DNA of 25,483 nt from an uncultured Bacilli bacterium (GCA_944371685.1 CALVXV010000006.1:1-25483); one strand, 5' to 3'. Shown: positions 1 through 6,996, numbered from the stretch's first letter. Numbers and translations are program-made. Notes: a model not told the origin generated them from the letters alone.

Positions 1-338
1 ATTATTAAATGATACGTAGTTATTTGGGCTTGCACCATAATATCTAATGTCGCCGTGCTCATCAGTATATAGTTCATCTGTTTTTTTATCTAAAATTTGG
101 TCTATAACATCTGTACCTTGTCCTGGAGTATATGGTGGATTACAAATATTATAAAGTTCATCTATTGCTCCCTGCACATCTGTGCTTTCATGCCACTTAC
201 ACTATTATCATAAGTTGTTTGACTTGATGGGAAATAAGTCATAGCTATTACACTAACACCTCCGCATACCACTATTCCCATTACAAACCCTATTATATTT
301 GCTTTAATATAATTATTTTTCTTCTTTTTTATCAACAT
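1..338 (-). pseudogene. Frameshifted exported/anchored protein gene, 5' part (runs off left edge)
   Basis: Read leftward from ATG 338-336, preceded by a good ribosome site (AAAGGG, about 10 nt upstream). The product starts with a lysine-rich tip and one hydrophobic segment (about residues 12-35), so it is a membrane-anchored or exported protein. The frame runs about 50 codons to ...DNSVSGMK and then hits a stop at 162-164. If one A is added in the AAA run at 186-188, the frame stays open to the window edge and continues ...MKSTDVQGAIDELYN, later ending in GDIRYYGASPNNYVSF. That second frame looks like real protein. It resembles surface-protein families I have a loose memory of from gut Bacilli, but I cannot name a function. 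The single-base deletion may be a true pseudogene, slippage or an assembly error. Confidence 0.6.
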
Positions 339-397
339 AACTTATACACCCTTTCTACTTTTACCGTTTATCTTATGTCATTATATGTTTCACACAA

Positions 398-427
398 ATT
401 ATAGCACGCATGTTGCCAGTATGGCAA
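398..427 (-). promoter_or_regulatory. Promoter of the leftward frameshifted gene
   Basis: On the minus strand a -35 box TTGCCA (427-422) and a perfect -10 box TATAAT (403-398) are separated by 18 bp. The -35 lies inside the 410-430 palindrome, so a protein bound to the palindrome would block this promoter. Confidence 0.6.
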
Positions 428-430
428 CAT
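410..430. promoter_or_regulatory. Perfect 9-bp inverted repeat, probable operator of the XRE regulator
   Basis: ATGTTGCCA (410-418), a 3-nt spacer, then TGGCAACAT (422-430) form a perfect dyad. It lies between the XRE gene and the divergently read exported-protein gene and overlaps the -35 box of the latter. Placement and symmetry fit a dimeric Cro/CI-type repressor site. That the neighbouring regulator binds it is inference. Confidence 0.55.
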
Positions 431-477
431 ACATTCATCATAAAAAATGAGAAAATATGTTATATAAGGTGATACAA

Positions 478-744
478 ATGAAAATAGATAAAAATAGCGA
501 TGACTTTTGTTTCTACCAAGCTAGAATAAATATAAAAAAATACCGAAAAAAACTAGGCATCACTGCTCAAGAATTAGCTGATCGCACTGAACTTTCTCAC
601 CAATTTATAAGAAGCCTAGAGGCCTTAAAAATAGTTAAAAGACCTAGACTAGATACTTTAGCTAGAATAGCTAAAGCTTTAAACATAGAATTAAGACAAT
701 TATTTGACGATGTAAATTTAGATGAAATTAATAAAGCTTTATAA
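478..744 (+). CDS. XRE-family (Cro/CI-type) helix-turn-helix regulator
   Basis: Small DNA-binding protein of 88 residues, nearly all of it one HTH_3 domain. The pattern of about residues 20-80 (RKKLGITAQELADRTELS, then FIRSLEAL, then LDTLARIAKALNIELRQLF) is classical for Cro/CI repressors. A longer start at 457 exists, but AAGGTGA at 468-474 sits at the right distance from ATG 478, so 478 is preferred. There is no sensor or oligomerisation domain, so it probably acts as a simple dimeric repressor. The gene is divergent from the frameshifted exported-protein gene, with a perfect palindrome between them, which suggests control of that gene and of itself. A hairpin terminator follows the stop codon directly. 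Confidence 0.85.
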   Translation: MKIDKNSDDFCFYQARINIKKYRKKLGITAQELADRTELSHQFIRSLEALKIVKRPRLDTLARIAKALNIELRQLFDDVNLDEINKAL

Positions 745-770
745 CAACTATATAAAAAGGTTGTTTTTTC
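743..770 (+). terminator. Rho-independent terminator after the XRE gene
   Basis: AACAAC (743-748) pairs with GTTGTT (760-765), followed by T residues; the 5' arm overlaps the stop codon. Confidence 0.65.
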
Positions 771-799
771 TTGCTATAAAAACTTAAGTAGTATATAAT
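771..799 (+). promoter_or_regulatory. Sigma-A promoter of the SPFH/Tim44 operon
   Basis: TTGCTA (771-776), a 17-bp spacer and TATAAT (794-799), followed by the ribosome site AAAGGAGAG (806-814) before ATG 824. Confidence 0.7.
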
Positions 800-823
800 T
801 AAACTAAAGGAGAGTGAATAATA

Positions 824-1990
824 ATGGGTTTAATAAAAGCCGTAACAAGTTCAGTATCATCTGGATTTGGAGATCAATTTAAAGAATTTATCGAATGTCC
901 CGAAGTGGCAAACAATGTTCTTATTCAAAGAGGAATTGTCAAACACGGAGATGGAAACAAAAATCCTAGCGAAGGAATAATTACTAAAGGAAGTCAGATT
1001 GTCGTTCCAGAAGGAATGGCCATGATGGTTATTGATAATGGAGCCATTGCCGACTTCTCAGCTGAGCCAGGAATATACACCTATGAACAAAGTACTGAAC
1101 CAACAGTATTTGATGGTGGTTTCTTTAAAGGTGTAAAAGATACAATAAAAACAATAGGTAGACGTATTACCTATGGTGGACAGCCAGCTCATGACCAAAG
1201 AGTATACTATGTTAATACTAAAGTAATTTTAGGTAATAAATTTGGTAGTCCACAACCCAAAAAAATAACCGATGAAAAATATGGAACACTAGAAGTTACC
1301 TTTTTTGGAGAATATGCTGTCAAAGTAGTTGATCCAGCTATTTTAGTTGCTAGTGTAATTGGTACTAACCCCAAAGATACTATCACCTTTGACGAAGTAG
1401 TAGGTAGCCAGTTAAAAACTAAATTCATCGAAAAAGTCACACTAGCTATTTCTAATGTTATGAGAAATAAAAAGGTCTCATTTGGAGATATGGGACTTTA
1501 TGGCAGTGATATTTCCGATGAAATGAATAAATGCTTAGACGATTCATGGAAAAAAGAGTATGGTCTAATGGTTACTGATGTTGCTATGGGTGACATTAAC
1601 TTAACCGATGAATCAATGAAAAGAGTATCGCGTATTGATGACGCAAAAATCTTCTCTGATCCTAGTCTACAATCAGGTCTAATGGCGAGTAGCTCTGCTG
1701 AAGCCATGACGCAAGCTGCCTCTAATGAAGCTGGTTCAATGATGGGCTTCATGGGAATGGGCATGGCTAATCAAGCTGGAGCCAATATGATCAATGCTGT
1801 AAACCAAAACATGCAAGCTCAGAATGCTGTTGGTCAAACCCAACCACAAGCTTCTAACCAAACAGTAAATCAAACACAAACTGTCGTTGGAACTACAACG
1901 GATAATACAACTACTCCAAAATTTTGTAGTAACTGCGGTGCAAAATTAACAGGTAAATTCTGTAGTAACTGTGGTAAGGAAGCCAAATAA
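824..1990 (+). CDS. YdjI-like SPFH-domain protein with C-terminal zinc ribbons
   Basis: Membrane-associated scaffold protein of the SPFH/band-7 superfamily, in the branch formerly called virion-core-protein-like and typified by Bacillus subtilis YdjI. The SPFH region covers about residues 25-270 (FIECPEVANNVLIQRGIVKHGDGN, shown only in part here: IIVPEGM-like QIVVPEGMAMMVIDNG near residue 60). It is followed by an Ala/Met/Gly-rich then Gln/Thr/Asn-rich linker. The protein ends in two CxxC pairs (FCSNCGAKL and FCSNCGKEAK), which form one zinc ribbon. There is no transmembrane segment. It is the first gene of a three-gene operon and overlaps the next by one base (TAATG). In B. subtilis ydjI lies in the pspA-ydjGHI envelope-stress operon. 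No pspA is seen here, so a membrane-stress role is inference. Confidence 0.85.
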   Translation: MGLIKAVTSSVSSGFGDQFKEFIECPEVANNVLIQRGIVKHGDGNKNPSEGIITKGSQIVVPEGMAMMVIDNGAIADFSAEPGIYTYEQSTEPTVFDGGFFKGVKDTIKTIGRRITYGGQPAHDQRVYYVNTKVILGNKFGSPQPKKITDEKYGTLEVTFFGEYAVKVVDPAILVASVIGTNPKDTITFDEVVGSQLKTKFIEKVTLAISNVMRNKKVSFGDMGLYGSDISDEMNKCLDDSWKKEYGLMVTDVAMGDINLTDESMKRVSRIDDAKIFSDPSLQSGLMASSSAEAMTQAASNEAGSMMGFMGMGMANQAGANMINAVNQNMQAQNAVGQTQPQASNQTVNQTQTVVGTTTDNTTTPKFCSNCGAKLTGKFCSNCGKEAK

Positions 1991-2523
1991 TGAACGAAAT
2001 ATTAAAATATGACTCTGAATTTTCTGAAAGTAAATTCAAAACTTATGTCGATAATGTTTTCATTCAACTACATATGGCCGTAGTCACTAAAGAATTAGAA
2101 AATGTCAAACATTTTTTATCAGATGAAGTATATAATCAATATAAACAAAAAATAGATAACTTAAATCAAAGACATTTAATCCAAATGTACGATGAAATAA
2201 ATGTTGCTCAAACTGATATTTTAAATTATAAAGTTACGGATACTAATATGATTATTGAAGTAAATCTCATCTCCAGATACTTGGACTATCTCATGGATGA
2301 AGATGGAAATTATGTAAGTGGTGATACTAATATAAGAAGTGAAAAAAATAATCATTTAATCTTCACTAAAAAAATAAACTATCAACACTCAGGCACGGTT
2401 CGTAAATGCCAAGGTTGTGGTGCCTCTATTGATGTTAATGCAAACGGTAAATGTCCTTACTGTGGAACTATATATAATTTGGAAGATAAAGATTGGGTTT
2501 TAACCTTTATAGAAACTAGATAA
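1990..2523 (+). CDS. Tim44-like domain protein with C-terminal zinc ribbon (soluble partner)
   Basis: 177-residue protein without a signal peptide or membrane segment. About residues 10-130 have the alpha-then-beta pattern of the Tim44-like/NTF2-like fold (FKTYVDNVFIQLHMAVVTKE, with LKHFLSDEVYNQY-type helices, then strands around MIIEVNLISRYLDYL). The C-terminus carries CQGCGASID...CPYCG, a four-cysteine zinc ribbon, followed by a WVLTF strand. It shares this layout, including the DWVL motif after the ribbon, with the next gene, so the two look like paralogues, one soluble and one membrane-anchored. It is translationally coupled to the SPFH gene. The general role (envelope-associated zinc-ribbon complex) is inferred from context. 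No enzyme motif was seen. Confidence 0.7.
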   Translation: MNEILKYDSEFSESKFKTYVDNVFIQLHMAVVTKELENVKHFLSDEVYNQYKQKIDNLNQRHLIQMYDEINVAQTDILNYKVTDTNMIIEVNLISRYLDYLMDEDGNYVSGDTNIRSEKNNHLIFTKKINYQHSGTVRKCQGCGASIDVNANGKCPYCGTIYNLEDKDWVLTFIETR

Positions 2524-2535
2524 AAGGAGCAAAAC

Positions 2536-3396
2536 ATGAATAAAAAGGCTAAAAATATATTAATAATTATTCTTGCTACTTTAGTTTTCATGATACCAAA
2601 CTACCATCCTGAAGCTGACTCTGGTTTTGACGGAAGCTATTCAGGAAGTAGTAGTGGAGGGTTTAGTTCGGGATCGAGTTGGAGTGGAAGTTCTTCATAT
2701 GGTGGAACCTATATTTCTACCGGTTCCGTTGATCCAGTAAGCGCACTTATTTCTCTCGCTTTTGTCCTAATTATTACAGCTGCAATAATTCTAAATGCCA
2801 AAAAACGAGCTGGAGGAAGTATGCCAACAACAGTATTGAAAAACCTTTCACCATATAATCTTGAAGAACTAAAAAAACATATTCCAGATTTTGATGAAAA
2901 TACTTTCAAAAACCAAGCCTTTGATATATATAAGAAAATTCAAATTGCTTGGATGAACTTTGATTATGATAAAATGCGAGAAAATGTAACTGATGAAATG
3001 TACAATATGTACAAATCACAACTTACAACATTAAAAGTCAAAAATCAAACTAATGTCATGAAAGACTTTAATTTGCTTGGCTTTAATATAATTGGAATGG
3101 ATATAAAAAATAATACTATATCATTAACCGTTACCATGCAAGTAGAATGCTATGACTATATTACCAATAAAGATAATAAAACAGTAAGAGGAACAGATAA
3201 GAAAAAAGTCATATATAACTATGCTATGACCTTTAATAAAGGAATAAGTAACAAAGACAATAAATGTCCAAACTGTGGTGCACCTTTAGAAAATGTCAAT
3301 TCTTCACAGTGCCCGTATTGTGACTCAGTGATTATTAGTAAAAACTATGATTGGGTTTTAGCTAAAAAACAAGTATTATCACAGCGCTATAAATAA
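2536..3396 (+). CDS. Membrane-anchored Tim44-like protein with zinc ribbon
   Basis: 286 residues. Order of parts: an N-terminal hydrophobic segment (about 7-23), a Gly/Ser-rich low-complexity stretch (about 29-62), a second membrane helix (about 67-90, ALISLAFVLIITAAIIL), a Tim44-like domain (about 100-235, with QAFDIYKKIQIAWMNFDYD and YNMYKSQL) and a zinc ribbon (CPNCGAPLE...CPYCD) closed by DWVLAKKQ. The Gly/Ser segment would lie outside the cell and the Tim44-like and zinc domains inside. Proteins of this layout are annotated as zinc-ribbon transport or TIM44-like proteins in firmicutes. It lies 12 nt after the previous gene with its own ribosome site (AAAGGAGC) and ends the operon. It probably anchors the SPFH protein and the soluble paralogue at the membrane (inference). 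Confidence 0.75.
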   Translation: MNKKAKNILIIILATLVFMIPNYHPEADSGFDGSYSGSSSGGFSSGSSWSGSSSYGGTYISTGSVDPVSALISLAFVLIITAAIILNAKKRAGGSMPTTVLKNLSPYNLEELKKHIPDFDENTFKNQAFDIYKKIQIAWMNFDYDKMRENVTDEMYNMYKSQLTTLKVKNQTNVMKDFNLLGFNIIGMDIKNNTISLTVTMQVECYDYITNKDNKTVRGTDKKKVIYNYAMTFNKGISNKDNKCPNCGAPLENVNSSQCPYCDSVIISKNYDWVLAKKQVLSQRYK

Positions 3397-3424
3397 AAGG
3401 AAATGATTCAAAACCATTTCCTTA
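3397..3424. terminator. Bidirectional terminator between the SPFH operon and clpB
   Basis: AAGGAAATG (3397-3405) and CATTTCCTT (3415-3423) form a 9-bp stem with a 9-nt loop. A-rich and T-rich flanks let it serve both converging units, and it overlaps the clpB stop codon. Confidence 0.65.
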
Positions 3425-5533
3425 TTTTATTATAAATTTATCACCTTTAACATCTATAGTAACTACAGAATTAAATTTAATATCCTCATTAATAATAGCC
3501 TTGGCAATCAAAGTTTCAATATTTCTACTGACATATCTTTTAATTGGTCTGGCACCATATTTTTCATCATATGAATTTTCAATAATAAACTCTTTAGCTT
3601 TATCAGTTACTTTTAATGTTAATTTCTTATCACGTAATCTGTACTCAATCTCATCAATAATCTTATCTAATATTTCGTGAACTACATCTTTAGAAAGTGA
3701 ATTAAAGACAATAATTTCATCAATACGATTAATAAACTCTGGTTTAAATGTTCTTCTAAGTTCTCCCATAACCATTTCATCACTGTCTTTATGACCTTCT
3801 AAAATATAATCACTACCTAAATTAGAAGTCATAATGATAATTGTATTTTTAAAATCAACCGTTCTACCTTGCGAATCAGTAATTCTACCATCATCCAAAA
3901 TTTGTAGTAAAATATTAAATACATCTTTGTGCGCTTTTTCAATTTCATCAAAAAGTATAATACTATATGGATTTCTTCTAACCGCCTCAGTTAATTGTCC
4001 ACCATCATCATATCCAACATATCCTGGAGGCGAACCTATTAATCTAGCGACAGAATGCGGTTCCATATACTCACTCATATCTATTCTGACCATATGACGT
4101 TCATCGTCAAATAATTCATAAGCTAAAGATTTTGCCACCTCAGTTTTACCAACACCAGTCGGTCCTAAGAAAATAAATGAACCAATAGGTCTATTAGGAT
4201 CTTTAATACCAGCTCGCGCTCTAATAATAGCTTCACTCACTAAATGTAAAGCCTTATCTTGACCTTTAACCCTTTTCTTTAAATTATCTTCCAAATGAAG
4301 TAACTTATCTTTCTCTGTACTAGCCAATTTACTAACTGGAATATTCGTCCACTTAGAAATAATACCAGCAATTGACTCATCATCAACTACATCACTTAAA
4401 ATAGAATTCTTATTATTGCGTTTTAATTCATCTAGTTCTTTTTCCAAAGCTGGTATAACCCCATGGCGAAGTCTAGCTGCCGACTCTAAATCATACTTAG
4501 ACTCAGCATATTCTAAATCACGATTAGCCTTTTCAATTTCTTCTTTTTTACGGTTAATTGAAGCATTTATTTCTTTCTCATGTTCCCAAGCCTCACGCAA
4601 ATCTTTTTCTTTAGCTTTCAAAGAAGTTAACTTTTCATCAATCTCTTTAATTCTATTTTTAGAAAAATCATCTTTTTCTTTTTTCAAAGCCTGTCTTTCC
4701 ACTTCTAACTGCATAATCTTACGTGTTAAAGTGTCTAAAGAAGTTGGAACAGATTCAAGTTGAACTTTAATAGTCGCACACGCTTCATCCACCAAATCAA
4801 TCGCTTTATCAGGTAAAAATCTATCAGTAATATATCTATCAGATAATGTAGCTGCTGCCACAAGCGCTCTATCTTTGATAGTAACACCATGATAAACTTC
4901 AAAACGAGGTTTTAAACCACGTAAAATGGTGATGGTATCTAAAACAGTTGGCTCAGATACTAATATCTTTTGAAAACGTCTTTCAAGGGCTCCATCTTTT
5001 TCAATATACTTTCGGTACTCATTTAAAGTCGTTGCTCCAATACAGTGAATTTCACCACGCGCAAGCATTGGCTTAAGCATATTTCCAGCATCCATCGCTC
5101 CTTCCAAAGCTCCCGCTCCGACAATCATATGTATCTCATCGATAAACATAATAATCTCACCATCAGAGTCTTTAACTTCCTTTAAAACAGCCTTTAATCT
5201 ATCTTCAAACTCACCACGATACTTTGCTCCTGCAATCAATGAACCCATATCTAGTTCCCAAATACGTTTATCTCTTAAACTATTAGGAACATCACCTTTA
5301 ATAATCCTTTGAGCCAAACCCTCAACAATAGCTGTCTTACCAACACCAGGTTCACCAATTAAAACTGGATTATTCTTCGTCTTACGTGATAAAATACGGG
5401 TGATACTACGAATCTCATCATCACGGCCAATAACAGGATCAACTTTACCATCACGGGCCGCTGCTGTAATATCTCTACCATATTTTTCTAAAACATTTTG
5501 TAAACCTTCTTGATATGCTTGTTGTTCATTCAT
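3422..5533 (-). CDS. clpB: ClpB disaggregase lacking the N-terminal domain
   Basis: Hexameric AAA+ chaperone that pulls proteins out of aggregates together with DnaK. 703 residues, against about 860 for a full-length ClpB. Order: first AAA+ module with Walker A GEPGVGKT (about residue 60), pore loop KYRG and Walker B MFIDE; a coiled-coil middle domain (about 265-390) that marks it as ClpB, not ClpC or ClpE; a second AAA+ module with GPTGVGKTE (about 455), pore loop GYVG and ILFDEIEKAH; and the C-terminal small domain. The N domain is absent. The promoter lies only about 60 nt upstream, so it is not merely misannotated. The start at 5533 is chosen because GGAGG (5545-5541) lies 7 nt from it, whereas ATG 5539 is 1 nt away. 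Regulated by the CIRCE element at 5600-5626. Confidence 0.93.
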   Translation of the reverse strand: MNEQQAYQEGLQNVLEKYGRDITAAARDGKVDPVIGRDDEIRSITRILSRKTKNNPVLIGEPGVGKTAIVEGLAQRIIKGDVPNSLRDKRIWELDMGSLIAGAKYRGEFEDRLKAVLKEVKDSDGEIIMFIDEIHMIVGAGALEGAMDAGNMLKPMLARGEIHCIGATTLNEYRKYIEKDGALERRFQKILVSEPTVLDTITILRGLKPRFEVYHGVTIKDRALVAAATLSDRYITDRFLPDKAIDLVDEACATIKVQLESVPTSLDTLTRKIMQLEVERQALKKEKDDFSKNRIKEIDEKLTSLKAKEKDLREAWEHEKEINASINRKKEEIEKANRDLEYAESKYDLESAARLRHGVIPALEKELDELKRNNKNSILSDVVDDESIAGIISKWTNIPVSKLASTEKDKLLHLEDNLKKRVKGQDKALHLVSEAIIRARAGIKDPNRPIGSFIFLGPTGVGKTEVAKSLAYELFDDERHMVRIDMSEYMEPHSVARLIGSPPGYVGYDDGGQLTEAVRRNPYSIILFDEIEKAHKDVFNILLQILDDGRITDSQGRTVDFKNTIIIMTSNLGSDYILEGHKDSDEMVMGELRRTFKPEFINRIDEIIVFNSLSKDVVHEILDKIIDEIEYRLRDKKLTLKVTDKAKEFIIENSYDEKYGARPIKRYVSRNIETLIAKAIINEDIKFNSVVTIDVKGDKFIIK

Positions 5534-5584
5534 ATTCATGCCTCCTTTTCATTAAATTTAATCTTTATACAAGATTACATTATA

Positions 5585-5613
5585 ACTATATCACCACTTT
5601 TAGCACTTGTCAA
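5585..5613 (-). promoter_or_regulatory. Sigma-A promoter of clpB
   Basis: On the minus strand TTGACA (5613-5608), a 17-bp spacer and TATAGT (5590-5585). The -35 box is inside the CIRCE operator. Confidence 0.8.
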
Positions 5614-5626
5614 TAGAGAGTGCTAA
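5600..5626. promoter_or_regulatory. CIRCE operator (HrcA binding site)
   Basis: TTAGCACTT, 9 nt, GAGTGCTAA: the CIRCE consensus TTAGCACTC-N9-GAGTGCTAA with one mismatch. It covers the -35 box of the clpB promoter, so HrcA would repress clpB until heat shock. HrcA itself is not in the window. Confidence 0.92.
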
Positions 5627-5726
5627 AATATGAAAAATATATTGCGAAAAAAATCATAAATTGTTAAAATAAAATTAGTATTTTTTACAAAAAAAATTTA
5701 TATTAAATACCTTTAATATCTTGCAG

Positions 5727-5768
5727 TAAATAGTGCCTAACAATTAAAAAAGCTATATTCACTATTTA
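5727..5768. repeat. 9-bp inverted repeat upstream of the sortase gene
   Basis: TAAATAGTG (5727-5735) and CACTATTTA (5760-5768) form a perfect inverted repeat with a 24-nt gap, in the roughly 300-nt clpB-sortase spacer. There is no T-run, so it is not an obvious terminator. Its role is unknown and chance is possible in such AT-rich DNA. Confidence 0.3.
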
Positions 5769-5834
5769 TGCTAAATAAAGCCCGTAATAAAAAAAACATT
5801 TTATGTAATAATTAACAAAGAAAGGGAATAAAAT

Positions 5835-6458
5835 ATGTCAAAATTAAGTAATAGAACAATTGTTGTTATCGCCTTTGTCGCCATAATTGGTGGTTTACTA
5901 CTAATATCAGCCGACTATCTAAAAGGTAAAAAAGAACAAGCTTATCAAAAAATCAGTATTTCATTATTTAGTGAAGTAAACGATCAAACTCAAGATAATA
6001 CCCCCCAAAATATTGAAAAAACAGAAGAAGAATATGTTCCAACCCCTAATCCTAATGGCTATCTTGGTATTTTGACTATTGATAAAATCAATCTTCAGCA
6101 AGGTTTCTTTGATAAAGACAACGAAAATAATAATGTCAGTAAAAATTTGACCTTCTTATCACCATCAAATTATCCAGATGAAAAAAATGGTAATGTAATT
6201 TTAGTTGCCCATTCAGGCACAACCCATATAGCTTATTTTAAAAATCTATATAAATTAAAAGAAGGTGACACCGCAAAAATCGAATATAAAGGTCATTTAT
6301 ATACATATAAAATAGATAACATATATAATGAAACTAAAGATGGAAATGTCACAATATATAGAGATACAACCAAACAAACCCTAACTATGATTACCTGCAC
6401 AAAAAATGATAATACAAAACAAACCATATATATTGCTTATTTAGAAAGCGTCAAATAA
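5835..6458 (+). CDS. Sortase (cysteine transpeptidase), membrane-anchored
   Basis: 207 residues. An N-terminal membrane anchor (about 8-26) is followed by a Gln/Asn/Thr-rich linker and the sortase beta-barrel from about residue 75 (GYLGILTIDKINL). The catalytic histidine is H126 in VILVAHSGTTHIAYF and the catalytic cysteine C188 in LTMITCTKND. Sortases cleave a sorting signal such as LPxTG and join the protein to peptidoglycan or to another protein outside the membrane. No arginine follows C188, where most sortases keep one; the matching stretch is TKNDNTKQTIYIAYL. The class is uncertain. No sorting-signal protein was recognised in the window, so the substrate is unknown. A clear ribosome site (AAAGGGA) precedes ATG 5835. 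Confidence 0.88.
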   Translation: MSKLSNRTIVVIAFVAIIGGLLLISADYLKGKKEQAYQKISISLFSEVNDQTQDNTPQNIEKTEEEYVPTPNPNGYLGILTIDKINLQQGFFDKDNENNNVSKNLTFLSPSNYPDEKNGNVILVAHSGTTHIAYFKNLYKLKEGDTAKIEYKGHLYTYKIDNIYNETKDGNVTIYRDTTKQTLTMITCTKNDNTKQTIYIAYLESVK

Positions 6459-6470
6459 TGCTTTCGCTAC

Positions 6471-6547
6471 CGGGAAATAGCTTAGTTTGGTAAAGCGCTA
6501 CGTTCGGGACGTAGAGATCGCAAGTTCAAATCTTGTTTTCCCGACCA
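6471..6547 (+). tRNA. tRNA-Pro (anticodon CGG)
   Basis: Complete cloverleaf of 77 nt including encoded CCA. Acceptor stem CGGGAAA/TTTCCCG, D stem GCTT/AAGC, anticodon stem CTACG/CGTAG with loop TTCGGGA (anticodon CGG, reading CCG), T arm GCAAG-TTCAAAT-CTTGT. The overall sequence is close to Bacillus tRNA-Pro. It starts 12 nt after the sortase stop with no promoter seen between. A hairpin GAAAGC/GCTTTC (6444-6449 with 6460-6465) lies just before it. Confidence 0.95.
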
Positions 6548-6560
6548 TTTAGAAAATAGC

Positions 6561-6582
6561 CCTTGAAAACCAAGGACTTTTA
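6561..6582 (+). terminator. Weak terminator after tRNA-Pro
   Basis: CCTTG (6561-6565) and CAAGG (6571-6575) form a short 5-bp stem, followed by ACTTTTAAT. The weak stem suggests leaky termination. Confidence 0.4.
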
Positions 6583-6713
6583 ATATAAATATTTCATCAT
6601 TTGCCAAATAACAAATAGTTAAGTTTATTTACATTCACTTTATAATTTTAAAATGGTTTCACAATAAAATTACCTTTAATAAAGAAAATAAACATTAAAA
6701 TATTTGACTTCAT

Positions 6714-6747
6714 AAAAATATCATAAACTTTCTATGATATTTTTTTT
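6714..6747. terminator. Strong orphan hairpin terminator
   Basis: AAAAATATCATA (6714-6725) and TATGATATTTTT (6733-6744) make a perfect 12-bp stem with a 7-nt loop and continue into an 8-nt T-run. It lies about 170 nt beyond the tRNA with no gene between. A TATAAT box at 6641-6646 could drive a short RNA of about 95 nt ending here. It may also act as a backup for readthrough from the tRNA. Confidence 0.7.
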
Positions 6748-6855
6748 AATAATTGCCAAAATTTTGACACTCTCCCTAACTCTAAAAACCAAAAATATGA
6801 CAATTAATACCATTATTTTCCAAAATAAGTTGTATAAAATTCATACTCCTATACA

Positions 6856-6932
6856 TATAATAATAGTGAGGGGGAAATACCCTTATAAATAAAGGGCAAA
6901 TTCCTAAAGACGGGTTAGACAAAAATCGACTC
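6856..6932 (+). ncRNA. Candidate structured leader or small RNA upstream of the wall-hydrolase pair
   Basis: After TATAAT (6856-6861) the predicted transcript begins near GTGAGGGGG. It can form a hairpin CCCTT/AAGGG (loop ATAAATA, about 6890-6906 region) enclosed by GGAA/TTCC, followed by AAAGACGGGTTAGAC. This is the most G-rich non-tRNA intergenic stretch in the window, which is notable in such AT-rich DNA. I could not match it to a riboswitch class. Whether it is transcribed into the hydrolase mRNA is unknown; the hydrolase has its own downstream promoter. Confidence 0.35.
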
Positions 6933-6935
6933 AAT

Positions 6936-6964
6936 TTGACGCATATATCAAAATATGCTAGAAT
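6936..6964 (+). promoter_or_regulatory. Promoter of the first wall hydrolase
   Basis: TTGACG (6936-6941), 17 bp, TAGAAT (6959-6964). The -35 lies in AATTTGACGC, which is repeated exactly at the -35 of the second hydrolase. Confidence 0.7.
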
Positions 6965-6968
6965 AAGG

Positions 6969-6996
6969 CCTGTTTTCTGATTTCGAGATTAACAGG
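6969..6996 (+). promoter_or_regulatory. 5'-end hairpin touching the hydrolase ribosome site
   Basis: CCTGTT (6969-6974) pairs with AACAGG (6991-6996). The 3' arm includes the first bases of the Shine-Dalgarno AGGAG (6994-6998), and the hairpin would lie at the very 5' end of the mRNA started from the promoter at 6936-6964. It could stabilise the mRNA or tune translation (inference). Confidence 0.4.

Noticed and set aside
1207..1764. Minus-strand ORFs inside the SPFH gene
   Set aside because: Shadows of the real gene in other frames, without ribosome sites or recognisable domains. The same holds for the opposite-strand ORFs within clpB, asnB-side genes, the Ca2+-ATPase, agrA, agrC and secA.
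6867..6932. c-di-GMP or c-di-AMP riboswitch
   Set aside because: AAAGGGCAAA recalls the c-di-GMP-I core, but GACGCAAAGCC and the other conserved parts are missing, and the c-di-AMP core elements are not found. Kept only as an unclassified candidate RNA.
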